This document shows, one piece after another, positions 45,263-53,740 of a stretch of 64,000 nt of DNA. The notes beneath the pieces are model-generated. The model was given only the letters and a program-made list of their open reading frames with translations, searched no databases and had not been told where the DNA came from. The position numbers and the translations under genes were made by a program. The DNA comes from Pedobacter ginsengisoli (lineage in GTDB: Bacteria; Bacteroidota; Bacteroidia; Sphingobacteriales; Sphingobacteriaceae): contig NZ_JASSYX010000001.1 of assembly GCF_030244015.1 (NCBI RefSeq), positions 1,302,001 through 1,366,000 of the forward strand. Reading direction: 5' to 3'. Positions within the stretch are counted from its first letter, which is position 1. Each line of letters begins with the position of its first letter.

Positions 45263-46037
45263 AACTCAACTTGTTGTTAACAATCTCTAATAATAAAAAT
45301 TCGCTCTTTCCCATAGCACCGGTCACTATATAGGGAATCCCGGAATTGTCCGGATAAAAAACACTGTGATTGTGTGTATGTGCATTTAATGACGCCAGGA
45401 AGCCCGGTGCCTGGGCAAATGCGGAAGTATAGCTTTTGACCAGGGTGCTGTCAAAGTCTACAGAATTTGCAGGTACATGAGATATGCCGACATAACCGGT
45501 CACCTCAGGTGCAGGTTTCAGCTCATTTTTTAGCCAGGCGATGTCGGGAACCTTGCCGTTAAAATTATACTCCCTGCTGTTGCTGTCATGACATACGAAC
45601 TTTATTCCACCGTACACAAAGGAATAATTAAGTTGTCCGAACATGTTCAGGAATACTTCCCGTCCCCTTGAAGTCTCATCGTGATTGCCGATTACTGCAA
45701 TGTACGGCATGGTCAGGTCTTCCAGTGTTCTGGAAATCCAGGTCATTTCCTTTAGCACCCCAAACTCTGAAATGTCACCGTCTAAAACTACAAAATCTAC
45801 TCCCTTAATGGCATTTACAGTCCGGCAGAACATGACGGTTTCATCCCTGGACTTCTGGGTATCACCAGTCAGTACAAACCTTATGGTATCGTCTTCTGCA
45901 CCATTACCCAATTCTTTGAGATTTGTCGCGTTCACATCTCTTAAAGACATCCGGTCAAATGACTGGTTTGGGCTAAATTCGAAATGGTTGCAGCTTACTA
46001 ATATTGTGGAAAGGACAAAAAGTAGAAATATTTTCAT
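45243..46037 (-). CDS. Metallophosphoesterase lipoprotein
   Basis: 264 residues with a lipoprotein signal ending ILVSC (Cys16). The calcineurin-like metal sites are visible: LTGDTQKSRD (first motif; Gln replaces the usual His of GDxH), LDGDISEFG, IGNHDETSRG, GISHVP and NAHTHNHS. It should act outside the inner membrane on a phosphoester or phosphoanhydride. It is followed by the 20 bp-overlapping barrel-like gene. Substrate unknown. Confidence 0.88.
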   Translation of the reverse strand: MKIFLLFVLSTILVSCNHFEFSPNQSFDRMSLRDVNATNLKELGNGAEDDTIRFVLTGDTQKSRDETVMFCRTVNAIKGVDFVVLDGDISEFGVLKEMTWISRTLEDLTMPYIAVIGNHDETSRGREVFLNMFGQLNYSFVYGGIKFVCHDSNSREYNFNGKVPDIAWLKNELKPAPEVTGYVGISHVPANSVDFDSTLVKSYTSAFAQAPGFLASLNAHTHNHSVFYPDNSGIPYIVTGAMGKSEFLLLEIVNNKLSFERIYF

Positions 46038-46102
46038 AGCACCACAAATAACATGGTTTAAAAAATATTGTTTGTCAGTCTTACTTCATAGTCGGAGTTT
46101 TT

Positions 46103-46186
46103 TTACCTGCCGGCAACATTTCTGTCGTCTTCTGCAGCCTGGTATTTCTGATAGTTTTCGGTTGCCTTTAATAAGTTGTTCTCCAT
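46103..46186 (-). CDS. Possible 27-residue small protein
   Basis: ATG at 46186 opens MENNLLKATENYQKYQAAED and ends VAGR-stop at 46103, 18 bp after the stop of the TrmH-like gene on the same strand. It is hydrophilic and helical. It may be a small co-transcribed protein, a remnant or chance; nothing in the sequence decides this. Confidence 0.25.
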   Translation of the reverse strand: MENNLLKATENYQKYQAAEDDRNVAGR

Positions 46187-46203
46187 GGCACTATATTGAA
46201 GAA

Positions 46204-46734
46204 TTATAATTTCAATTTTGCAAAGAAATCCCAAAGTACAATACCCGCAGAAATCACAATGTTAAAGGAATGCTTGGTGCCAAACTGTGGAATTTCCACA
46301 CACTCATCAATTTCGGCCATGACCTCATCACTAACACCATTTACTTCATTTCCAAATATAAGCGCATATTTTTCATTTAATACAGGCCTGTATTGATGCA
46401 GCATAATGCTGCCCGAAGCCTGCTCAATGGCAACGATCTTATAACCACTTTTGCGTAAATCAGCAATGGCAGTCAGTGTATCCGGATAATGTATCCAGTC
46501 TACCGACTGGGTTGCGCCTAAAGCAGTCTTTTCTATTTCACGATGCGGAGGCTCTGCGGTAATGCCGCACAGGATCAACTGAGCCACGGAAAAACCATCT
46601 GCTGTCCTGAACACTGAGCCGACATTGTGCATGCTGCGTACGTTATCAAGCACAACCACTACCGGGAGTTTTTCCTGTTCTTTAAATTCTGCTATACCTA
46701 CGCGCTGGAGTTCGTCTAACTTTAGTTTTTTCAA
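46204..46734 (-). CDS. TrmH/SpoU-family RNA methyltransferase
   Basis: 176 residues, a single SPOUT domain. Motif 1 is VVVLDNVRSMHNVGSVFRTA, motif 2 ALIFGNEVNGVSDEVM, and motif 3 VEIPQFGTKHSFNIVISAGI. These proteins 2'-O-methylate ribose in tRNA or rRNA using SAM bound in a trefoil knot. The usual N-terminal RNA-binding extension is absent, as in the short TrmH-like/TrmL group. It follows galK with a 6 bp gap. Confidence 0.92.
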   Translation of the reverse strand: MKKLKLDELQRVGIAEFKEQEKLPVVVVLDNVRSMHNVGSVFRTADGFSVAQLILCGITAEPPHREIEKTALGATQSVDWIHYPDTLTAIADLRKSGYKIVAIEQASGSIMLHQYRPVLNEKYALIFGNEVNGVSDEVMAEIDECVEIPQFGTKHSFNIVISAGIVLWDFFAKLKL

Positions 46735-46740
46735 AATGAT

Positions 46741-47892
46741 TTATATTGCTGACGCACCGTGTCCGATCTCACTTATATATACCGAAGGTGCATAGCCGAT
46801 CCGCTCAGTATAAAAATCCGTGAGTTTTTCAGTGAAATCATCCTCACTGCCTTTTTTCAATAAAGCGATAGCGCATCCACCAAAACCAGCCCCGGTCATG
46901 CGCGCACCGATCACATCCTTATAACCTGTGCAAAATTCTACCACCGCATCGAGTTCAGCACCTGTTACTTCATACAGATCTTTTAGCGACTGATGTGAGG
47001 CATACATCAACCTGCCAAATTCCTGGAGGTTACCTTCATTCAGCGCCTTTGCTGCCAGACCAACCCTGTCATTTTCTCTGATCACGTGAGTTGCTCTCTT
47101 CAAAACGGTCTCATCGGTAATCAGGTGACTGTGCAATGCAAATTTTTCTGCATTAAGCTCACATAAATTATGGAGTTTAATCTCTTCATTCAACTGTTTT
47201 AAAGCAGTCTGACACTCGGCAACACGCTCATTATATTTAGACTCCGCAAGTTTACGAGGTTTGTTGGTATTAATAATAGCCAGGTTAAACTCCCCAAGAT
47301 TGCAGTCTACCACTTTGTGTTTTAAGGTATCACAGTTGAGCACCAGAGCTTTATCCGTTTCGCCAAACGCAACCGCAAACTGATCCATGATGCCGCAGTT
47401 TACTCCTATAAACTGGTTTTCCACCCGTTGCGCAAGCAAAGGAATCTCAATTTTATCCAATCCGAGGTTAAAGTAGTGGTTCAGGGCATAAGTCATGGCA
47501 ACTTCAATAGAAGCAGAAGAGGATAAGCCAGAACCGATCGGAATATTGCCAAAGAACAAAAGGTCTAATCCTGTTGGGATTCTGTGTTCTTTTTGCAGCT
47601 CGTTGAAGACACCCAGCGGATAATTGTACCATTCCGGGCCTGTTTTAGTATAGCTGTCAGCAAGTTGTATTTCTGCCTGTTCTTCAAAATTCAGGCTATT
47701 GAACCTGATCACATTGTCATTATTCGGAGCCAGTACCAGCCAGGTCCCCAAAGTTACAGCACATGGCATAACCAAACCTCCGTTATAATCGATATGCTCA
47801 CCAATCAGGTTTACCCGGCCCGGAGTAAAGTAATGTGCTGCTGGTTCTTGTCCGTATCTTTCAGAGAATTTTTTGGTCAGTTCAAATTTCAT
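46741..47892 (-). CDS. galK: Galactokinase
   Basis: 383 residues. The galactokinase signature GRVNLIGEHIDYNGG (25-39) is complete, followed by the GHMP ATP-binding motif PIGSGLSSSASIEVAMTYAL (about 123-142) and the third motif GARMTGAGFGGCAIALL (about 336-352). It phosphorylates alpha-D-galactose at C1. The divergent galM gene 138 bp away gives the mutarotase of the same pathway; galT and galE are not in the window. Confidence 0.97.
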   Translation of the reverse strand: MKFELTKKFSERYGQEPAAHYFTPGRVNLIGEHIDYNGGLVMPCAVTLGTWLVLAPNNDNVIRFNSLNFEEQAEIQLADSYTKTGPEWYNYPLGVFNELQKEHRIPTGLDLLFFGNIPIGSGLSSSASIEVAMTYALNHYFNLGLDKIEIPLLAQRVENQFIGVNCGIMDQFAVAFGETDKALVLNCDTLKHKVVDCNLGEFNLAIINTNKPRKLAESKYNERVAECQTALKQLNEEIKLHNLCELNAEKFALHSHLITDETVLKRATHVIRENDRVGLAAKALNEGNLQEFGRLMYASHQSLKDLYEVTGAELDAVVEFCTGYKDVIGARMTGAGFGGCAIALLKKGSEDDFTEKLTDFYTERIGYAPSVYISEIGHGASAI

Positions 47893-48030
47893 TGTAATAT
47901 ATTTCAGATTTATGTTTTAGTTTCGGTAAAGTATTGATAGTATTGCCTCAAATATTAAGCGGGCTAATATACAATTATGTACCGAATCCTGTAAATTCAA
48001 ACTCAGAATAAAGACATTTATTATAAACAT

Positions 48031-49077
48031 ATGAACACGAAGCTAATCAAGACCGGAAAAACTGTGGAAGGGAAAGAAATACTTGCGGTAGAACTGACCA
48101 ATACCAAAGGAACCTATGTTAAAATATACAATTACGGCGCCATCATAAGTGAGTTTGTAGTGACCAATAAGCAGGGTAAAAAACAGGATATCGTTTTGGG
48201 GTTTGATGAATTCGATCAGTATGTAAGTGAAGATTATTTGGCGGCTTACCCATACCTGGGCGCTGTAGTAGGGCGCTATGCCAACCGCATCAAGAATGGT
48301 CAGTTTACCCTTGATGGAAAAGCTTATCAACTGGCAAAAAACAATGGTGCCGATTGTCTGCACGGCGGGGTGTCTGGCTTTGATAAAAAGGTCTGGGAAG
48401 TTTTATCAACTATAGATCCCAGTTTAACCTTGCGCTATGTAAGCCCTGCGGGGGAGGAGAACTTTCCCGGAACCCTCACCGTAGACCTTACTTTTAAATT
48501 AACAGACGAAGATGAACTGATCCTTGATTATAAGGCAACCACAGACGAAGCCACTATAATTAACCTGACCCATCATGGATATTTCAATTTATCGCCGGAG
48601 GGCGGATCCGTAAAAGATCATATTCACAGAATGCCTGCAAGCAACTACCTGAAGCAGGATGATAATTATGTTGTTGACGGAACGTTGATCCCGGTAGAGG
48701 GCACCATACACGATTTCCTTGCTCCTAAACCAATAGGGCAGGACTGGGATCCTCAAGAAGGTTACGATCAAACCTATGTATTGGATAAGGAATATGGTGA
48801 GCTGACTCTCGCATCAGAAACCTCTGAACCTAAAAGCGGGCTTACTCTTGCAGTATACACCACTGAACCCATTGCTCATTTTTATACAGGTAAATATCTG
48901 GACGTAAAGAATGGCAGGAACGGCAGTGGTTATAACGCTTATGAGGGATTTTGTATAGAAACACAGCACCATCCCAATGCGGTCAACATCCCGACATTTC
49001 CCAATACCATATTAAGGCCCGGAGAGGTTTACAGTCAGACGACCATTTACAAAATAGAGCCTACTACGATTTCTTAG
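48031..49077 (+). CDS. galM: Aldose 1-epimerase (galactose mutarotase)
   Basis: 348 residues, cytoplasmic (no signal peptide). VVGRYANRIKNGQF, ADCLHGGVSGFDKKVWEV (catalytic His), NLTHHGYFNLSP (second His), and ETQHHPNAVNIPTFPNTIL (with the catalytic Glu region) are the galactose mutarotase blocks. It interconverts alpha and beta anomers, feeding GalK encoded divergently. Its last 14 bp overlap the end of the convergent small membrane gene. Confidence 0.96.
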   Translation: MNTKLIKTGKTVEGKEILAVELTNTKGTYVKIYNYGAIISEFVVTNKQGKKQDIVLGFDEFDQYVSEDYLAAYPYLGAVVGRYANRIKNGQFTLDGKAYQLAKNNGADCLHGGVSGFDKKVWEVLSTIDPSLTLRYVSPAGEENFPGTLTVDLTFKLTDEDELILDYKATTDEATIINLTHHGYFNLSPEGGSVKDHIHRMPASNYLKQDDNYVVDGTLIPVEGTIHDFLAPKPIGQDWDPQEGYDQTYVLDKEYGELTLASETSEPKSGLTLAVYTTEPIAHFYTGKYLDVKNGRNGSGYNAYEGFCIETQHHPNAVNIPTFPNTILRPGEVYSQTTIYKIEPTTIS

Positions 49078-49276
49078 AAGTCACCAAAATAACCACGCCT
49101 GCTATGAGAATAATGCCGCCAACATATGGTGGCCAGTTGACGCTCTTTTCCTTGTCTGCCGAGATTTGTATCGGGCCAGCGTCAACTACTTTTTCCTTTT
49201 TGGTATAGGTGAAGCCAGTCCAGACCAGCATTAAGATTCCCAATACAATCATGACTAATGCTATTGTTTTGTTCAT
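49064..49276 (-). CDS. DUF3185-like small membrane protein
   Basis: 70 residues with two hydrophobic segments (about 5-22 and 50-66) joined by a polar loop (YTKKEKVVDAGPIQISADKE). The start MNKTIALVMIVLGILMLVWT resembles the DUF3185 two-helix family. Function unknown. Its 3' end overlaps galM by 14 bp on the opposite strand. Confidence 0.7.
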   Translation of the reverse strand: MNKTIALVMIVLGILMLVWTGFTYTKKEKVVDAGPIQISADKEKSVNWPPYVGGIILIAGVVILVTSKKS

Positions 49277-49327
49277 GGCAATTGATTTAGTTCTTCAACC
49301 TAACAACACCATATCCCGGGAAAATGT

Positions 49328-51505
49328 TTAACGTAATATCGTCACCGCTCCCGAAAGTTTTTTAAGGTCAGGAGTTAGACCAATCACGTAATAGTAAGTG
49401 CCTGCCGGAAGAGGCCTGCCTTTGTGGCTGCCATCCCAGGGTTTGGCATGTCCCTTGGAACGAAACACTGATTCGCCATATCGATTGAAAATCTGAATTG
49501 TACAATCAGGATAACTGAGCAATGCCGGGATGATCCAGGAATCATTGTTGCCATCGCCATTTGGGGAGAATGCATTGGGCGGACTTACCCTGCATAGTAT
49601 CTCAGGAAGAAAGGTAATGGTCAGGATATTGGACGTTGCTGACGGATTGACAACGCAATCTGCCGGGGCAGTAAGCGTACAGTTCACCTGATCGCCGTCC
49701 CGAAGAGTTGCGCTGCTAAAGTTGATACCCATAACACCTGTAGACTGTCCATTTATATGCCATTCATATCTTGGAGAACTCAATGAATTAGTAGGAGAGA
49801 AGGCGGTGAAATTGACGCGGGTGCCTGCGCATACCTGACTGTTTTGATCAGTTGATATATTGACAATAAGCGTCACCAAAGGTTTGACGGTAACAACCGC
49901 TTCATTGGAAGGTGCAGAATTTATGGGGGAATCGTTGTCATTGTTGATGACCACACAGGTTATTTTATCGCCATTTTGGAAATCATTCCTGCTGAATTCA
50001 GGTGAATCCGGCCCCGCATCAAGCCCGTTTACTTTCCACTGATACACAGGTGCCGAACCAGCATTTTGAGCCGTTGCCCTAAATGTGACCGAGGATCCCT
50101 CACAAACTTCGGTGCTTGCAGGACTAATCTGAGCTATCGGCTCAATTCTCTCCTTAACGGTGATATTCATCACAAAACTGCTTTCACCGAAAGAATTGTG
50201 CCCGATGATGGTGTAATCAGTGGAAGGAGAGGCCTCTGTAGGCGTCCCTGTAATCACACCGGTCGAAGGATCGAGTTCGAGCCCTGCCGGTAGAGGTTTG
50301 TCCACAAAATATCCGCCACCCAAGGTAATCTTCCTTATCTTATTGTTGTTTTCATCGGCAACATACAGGTTAGAATTATTGTCGAAAGTAAGACCTATCG
50401 GCGTATAGAATGCGGCTTTTAGGGCCAGACCATCATTTGAGCCGGGCGGAACACGTAAGCTTCCTGCTATCGTATAAGCCTTTCCGGCGGGAGTGATTTT
50501 TTTTATGACATCATTGGCATCAGAAAGGTACAGGTTTCCCAGTTTGTCTATGGTTAATCCGTATGGGCGATCAAAACTCGCCGATTCACCGGTTCCATTG
50601 GAATTGCCGGGCAGCCCGCTGCCTGCAAATGTGGAGACACGTCCGTCTGGAGTTATTTTTCTGATCAGATGATTGCCATATTCCGCTACATAAATATCGC
50701 CTGTGATGCGGTTTATGACCAATCCGATTGGTTTATTAAAGCTTGCAGCGGTTCCGGAACCATTTATCTTTCCGGGATCACCGGAGCCGGCAAAAGTAGT
50801 GACTTCACCGGCAGGTGTCATTTTCCGGATGAGGTGATTGTCTGTATCGGCGATATACATATTGCCATCATCATCAAATACCATATTCTCCGGACTGAAA
50901 AATTTAGCCGAGGTACCTGTTCCGTTGACCGCACCTTCTCTGTTCACTGTCCCGGCAATAGTGGTTACTGTTCCGGCAGGACTGATCTTGCGGATCACGT
51001 GATTGTCCTTGTCGGCTACATAAATATTTCTTGTATTGTCCAGCAATACCCCCCAGGGCCTGTTGAATCTGGCGTTGAGCGCATTCCCGTCTGCATGACC
51101 GGCCACCCCTGTGCCTGCTATAGTGGTTACGGTGCCGTCTGCAGTTATTTTTCTGATGATGTCATTGAAGCCGTCGGCAACATAAATATTGCCGTTGCTG
51201 TCAGAACCAAGACCAGCTGGCCGGTCAAATCTGGCTGCGGTCCCTACACCGTCTGTCTGCCCTGGCTGGTCGGTGACACTGCCTGCAAAGGTAGTTACAT
51301 TTGCATACGGGATACGTGGAACAGGCCCTCCGGTATTTTGTGGTACTAATGGATTGATGGGGATATTCTTAGAGTAGATGTTCGGAGTCGTATAGCTAAT
51401 GTTGGGAGCATCAGGTGCGTTGGGTTGGGCGCAGGCACTGTAATGAAATATAAACAAACACAGTAGGCAGAATATATTCCTGAATATAGGGCTTAGTTGA
51501 TGCAC
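49328..51505 (-). CDS. NHL-repeat/Ig-like protein with T9SS type B sorting domain
   Basis: 725 residues. After the signal peptide come six NHL repeats (about 70-385; recurring FxxPxGLxxDxxGNxYVADxxNHxIRKI), which should make one propeller. Next is a putative-Ig segment (PLPAGLELDPSTGVITGTPT), then two Ig-like domains (about 455-545 and 550-640; EVCEGSSVTFRA, QVCAGTRVNFTA). The C-terminus (PPNAFSPNGDGNNDSWIIPA, IQIFNRYGESVF, LPAGTYYYVIGL) is the gliding-motility/CHU_C type sorting signal of the type IX secretion system. It is a secreted or surface protein, probably for adhesion or polymer binding. Confidence 0.93.
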   Translation of the reverse strand: MHQLSPIFRNIFCLLCLFIFHYSACAQPNAPDAPNISYTTPNIYSKNIPINPLVPQNTGGPVPRIPYANVTTFAGSVTDQPGQTDGVGTAARFDRPAGLGSDSNGNIYVADGFNDIIRKITADGTVTTIAGTGVAGHADGNALNARFNRPWGVLLDNTRNIYVADKDNHVIRKISPAGTVTTIAGTVNREGAVNGTGTSAKFFSPENMVFDDDGNMYIADTDNHLIRKMTPAGEVTTFAGSGDPGKINGSGTAASFNKPIGLVINRITGDIYVAEYGNHLIRKITPDGRVSTFAGSGLPGNSNGTGESASFDRPYGLTIDKLGNLYLSDANDVIKKITPAGKAYTIAGSLRVPPGSNDGLALKAAFYTPIGLTFDNNSNLYVADENNNKIRKITLGGGYFVDKPLPAGLELDPSTGVITGTPTEASPSTDYTIIGHNSFGESSFVMNITVKERIEPIAQISPASTEVCEGSSVTFRATAQNAGSAPVYQWKVNGLDAGPDSPEFSRNDFQNGDKITCVVINNDNDSPINSAPSNEAVVTVKPLVTLIVNISTDQNSQVCAGTRVNFTAFSPTNSLSSPRYEWHINGQSTGVMGINFSSATLRDGDQVNCTLTAPADCVVNPSATSNILTITFLPEILCRVSPPNAFSPNGDGNNDSWIIPALLSYPDCTIQIFNRYGESVFRSKGHAKPWDGSHKGRPLPAGTYYYVIGLTPDLKKLSGAVTILR

Positions 51506-51849
51506 GTGAATCGATTATGACAGCGGTTAATGGTTATCTCTAAGTTAATAAAAGATTTGATATCACCGCTAAGGTAGTTTTCCCGTCTTACCGCCTTCAT
51601 GCTCCCCTGCATCTCCCTCTTGGTTTAAAGACTGCTGCAAGGCCGTTGAACAACCCTTTGGGTCATGCAATGGTCTCTGGATTATGGTCAGAGAGTTGAT
51701 GCAGAGTTCCGAAACCAGAGGTGAGATGGAAGGCAGCAGGAAAGTAAATGGAAGTCAGACATGATAAGGATGGACGAAAACAGGAGGATAATGAATTGTT
51801 TTTATTTAACGGAATAAAAGTTTAAATTAGGGTAAATTAACGAATCAAT
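51506..51849. other. 344-bp intergenic region with imperfect inverted repeats
   Basis: No gene found. CATCTCCCTCTTGGTTT (51610-51626) and AAACCAGAGGTGAGATG (51712-51728) are near-complementary, extended by CCTGC/GCAGG (51606-51610, 51736-51740). Inside them CTCTG/CAGAG can form a smaller hairpin. It sits between two divergent genes and could be a structured RNA or a scar; no known family is recognised. Confidence 0.3.
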
Positions 51850-52629
51850 ATGATGAACAAGCATTTTACAATTTTAATTATTTGCATGGCTTTTGCGCTT
51901 TCAGGTTGTAAGAAAGATAAGCCAAAGGAAGCTGATGAGCAGGAAGCCCCTGTTAAGTTACTTTCCAAAGTAACGGAGATATCAAATGGCGCCACCAGCG
52001 TGAGCACTTACACTTATGACGATAAGAACAGGATGATCAGTATCAAAACGGGCAGTACCCAGGAAATCAAATATAGTTACAAGAGTGAGGAAATCGCAGC
52101 AATCGAAGTCAGAAGTGGCAATATATCTAATAACTCGGTTTTCACTTATAGCGGAGGCAAGCCTGTTAAAATAATCGCGAAATCATATGATGGCGGTACA
52201 CTTCAAAAAGAGGCTACTTATAGCTTTGCTTATTCGGGCGAGCTGATCACTGACATAAACATTAGCGAAAATGGGGTAATTGCACAAAAAACAAAGATTA
52301 AATATAAGGACAATAACATCATTGAAACTGAATCTGAATCGAATGTGATTATAAAGGTGGTGAATACTTATGGAAATAAATTCAGCAGATTTAAAGACAG
52401 CAGACAAAAATATTATACGGGTGCTGAGTTTTTTGATAGTTTTTCTGTCAATGATCTGCTAAAGGCTGTTATTATCTATCCTGATGGGGCTACTTTAACT
52501 TCAACCTACACTTATACCTACGACAGTGACGGCTATCCGATTACTGTTTCGGTTGCCCATTTGCATTCTGCTGTAGGCTCTGTCGGAGGATCAACATCTA
52601 CGTTTGAATATAGAAACGGGAACGAATGA
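51850..52629 (+). CDS. Lipoprotein with Rhs/YD-like repeats (DUF4595-like)
   Basis: 259 residues with a lipoprotein signal ending ALSGC. The mature part is a series of beta-strand pairs of the form TYTYDDKNRMISIKTG, EIKYSYKSEEIAAIEVRSG, FTYSGGKPVKIIAKSY and TYTYTYDSDGYPITVSV, like the YD/Rhs-type repeats in DUF4595 lipoproteins of Bacteroidota. It is probably on the outer membrane. The Nudix gene starts 4 bp after its stop, but the two need not be functionally linked. Confidence 0.8.
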   Translation: MMNKHFTILIICMAFALSGCKKDKPKEADEQEAPVKLLSKVTEISNGATSVSTYTYDDKNRMISIKTGSTQEIKYSYKSEEIAAIEVRSGNISNNSVFTYSGGKPVKIIAKSYDGGTLQKEATYSFAYSGELITDINISENGVIAQKTKIKYKDNNIIETESESNVIIKVVNTYGNKFSRFKDSRQKYYTGAEFFDSFSVNDLLKAVIIYPDGATLTSTYTYTYDSDGYPITVSVAHLHSAVGSVGGSTSTFEYRNGNE

Positions 52630-52633
52630 ACTT

Positions 52634-53035
52634 ATGATTGATGTTGCCTGTGCTATTATTGTAAGTCCTAAGGGACAGGTACTAGTGACGCAGCGCAGTA
52701 CTACAATGAAGCTTCCTTTAAAGATGGAGTTTCCCGGGGGAAAAGTCGAGAAAGGGGAAACCTCATCGGCCTGCCTGATCAGGGAAATAAAAGAAGAATT
52801 GAACCTCGATATTAAGGTAATCTTTGAAATGCCAGCCAATGAACATGTTTATCCGGATTTTAACATCAGGCTCATTCCGTTTGTCTGCGAGATCACCGGG
52901 GGTATGATCGCACTAAAAGAGCATGCAGATTATTGTTGGTTTAATGCAAATGAACTTCCGGATCTGGACTGGGCAGCAGCAGATATTCCCGTAATGAAAA
53001 ACTATGTAAACAGCATCACTCCGGTCAGGACTTAA
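52634..53035 (+). CDS. Nudix (MutT-type) nucleoside triphosphate pyrophosphohydrolase
   Basis: 133 residues from the ATG at 52634; a TTG 30 bp upstream lies inside the preceding gene. The Nudix box is complete: GGKVEKGETSSACLIREIKE then EL (about 35-57), preceded by LKMEFP. Short cytoplasmic MutT-like proteins with the CAIIVSPKGQVLVTQRS opening hydrolyse oxidised nucleotides such as 8-oxo-dGTP. Its last 4 bp overlap the end of the convergent sigma factor gene. Confidence 0.92.
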   Translation: MIDVACAIIVSPKGQVLVTQRSTTMKLPLKMEFPGGKVEKGETSSACLIREIKEELNLDIKVIFEMPANEHVYPDFNIRLIPFVCEITGGMIALKEHADYCWFNANELPDLDWAAADIPVMKNYVNSITPVRT

Positions 53036-53622
53036 GAGCGCAGGTTGTATAACCCTTCAAGAATAATTAAGACTACGGATACATCTTTCAGAGAAAAACG
53101 TAAATGTCTTAAAGCGTAGGTCAGCTGGTTTTCTACTGTTCGCTTGGAAATTCCGAGCTGCTCGGCAATTTCATCGTTGGACAGTTCATGTTTACGGCTC
53201 ATAACAAAGATCTCCCGGCATCGTTTAGGTAAACTGCTGAGGCAGGAGTCTACCTCCATTTCCAATTCCTGACGTGCTAAGTTACTGTATCCTTTATTTT
53301 GAGAGGTATAGTCTGCAAAAACGTATTCTTCAAGGTTTTCTTTATAGTCGATTGGGATTACTTTGCAGGCTGTGATATGTTTGTAAACACGGTATCTTGA
53401 GGCAGAAGTTAAATATGCTTTGAATGACTGAATGTTAAGGTTTTTTCTGTTGGTCCACAGTGTGATGAATATGTCATGGACAATCTGCTCACACGCGACC
53501 GGATCCCTGATATAGGAATAGGCACTGCTATAGATCTTAGCAGAATAGCGGTAAAACAATGTGGCAAACGCCTGTTCATTATCCTCCCTGATACTATCCC
53601 ATAGTTCGTGGTCGGTGTCCAT
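53032..53622 (-). CDS. ECF RNA polymerase sigma factor (FecI/Bacteroidota expansion)
   Basis: 196 residues. Region 2 is about 10-85 (EQAFATLFYRYSAKIYSSAY, QIVHDIFITLWTNRKNL), region 4 about 128-185 (LPKRCREIFVMSRKHELSND, EIAEQLGISKRTVENQLTYA). This is the SusCD-associated ECF group. It is divergent from the fecR gene (118 bp apart) and should be released from the FecR-type anti-sigma factor when the STN domain of SusC signals. A palindrome ATACTTTT-AAAAGTAT lies in the shared upstream region. Confidence 0.94.
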   Translation of the reverse strand: MDTDHELWDSIREDNEQAFATLFYRYSAKIYSSAYSYIRDPVACEQIVHDIFITLWTNRKNLNIQSFKAYLTSASRYRVYKHITACKVIPIDYKENLEEYVFADYTSQNKGYSNLARQELEMEVDSCLSSLPKRCREIFVMSRKHELSNDEIAEQLGISKRTVENQLTYALRHLRFSLKDVSVVLIILEGLYNLRS

Positions 53623-53740
53623 TTGTGTGGTTAAATTTGGTTTGCCTAAGCTATAAAATTTATTATTAAAAAAAATACTTTTTAAAAGTATGTGTGTGCC
53701 CCGGAAGATTTGGTACTATACAGTTAACCAAACATAAATC

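Noticed and set aside
45685..46209. 174-codon plus-strand frame
   Set aside because: Antisense to the metallophosphoesterase gene with its complete metal motifs.
50669..51349. 226-codon frame on the plus strand
   Set aside because: Antisense shadow of the NHL repeats, whose repeated base composition leaves the opposite strand open.
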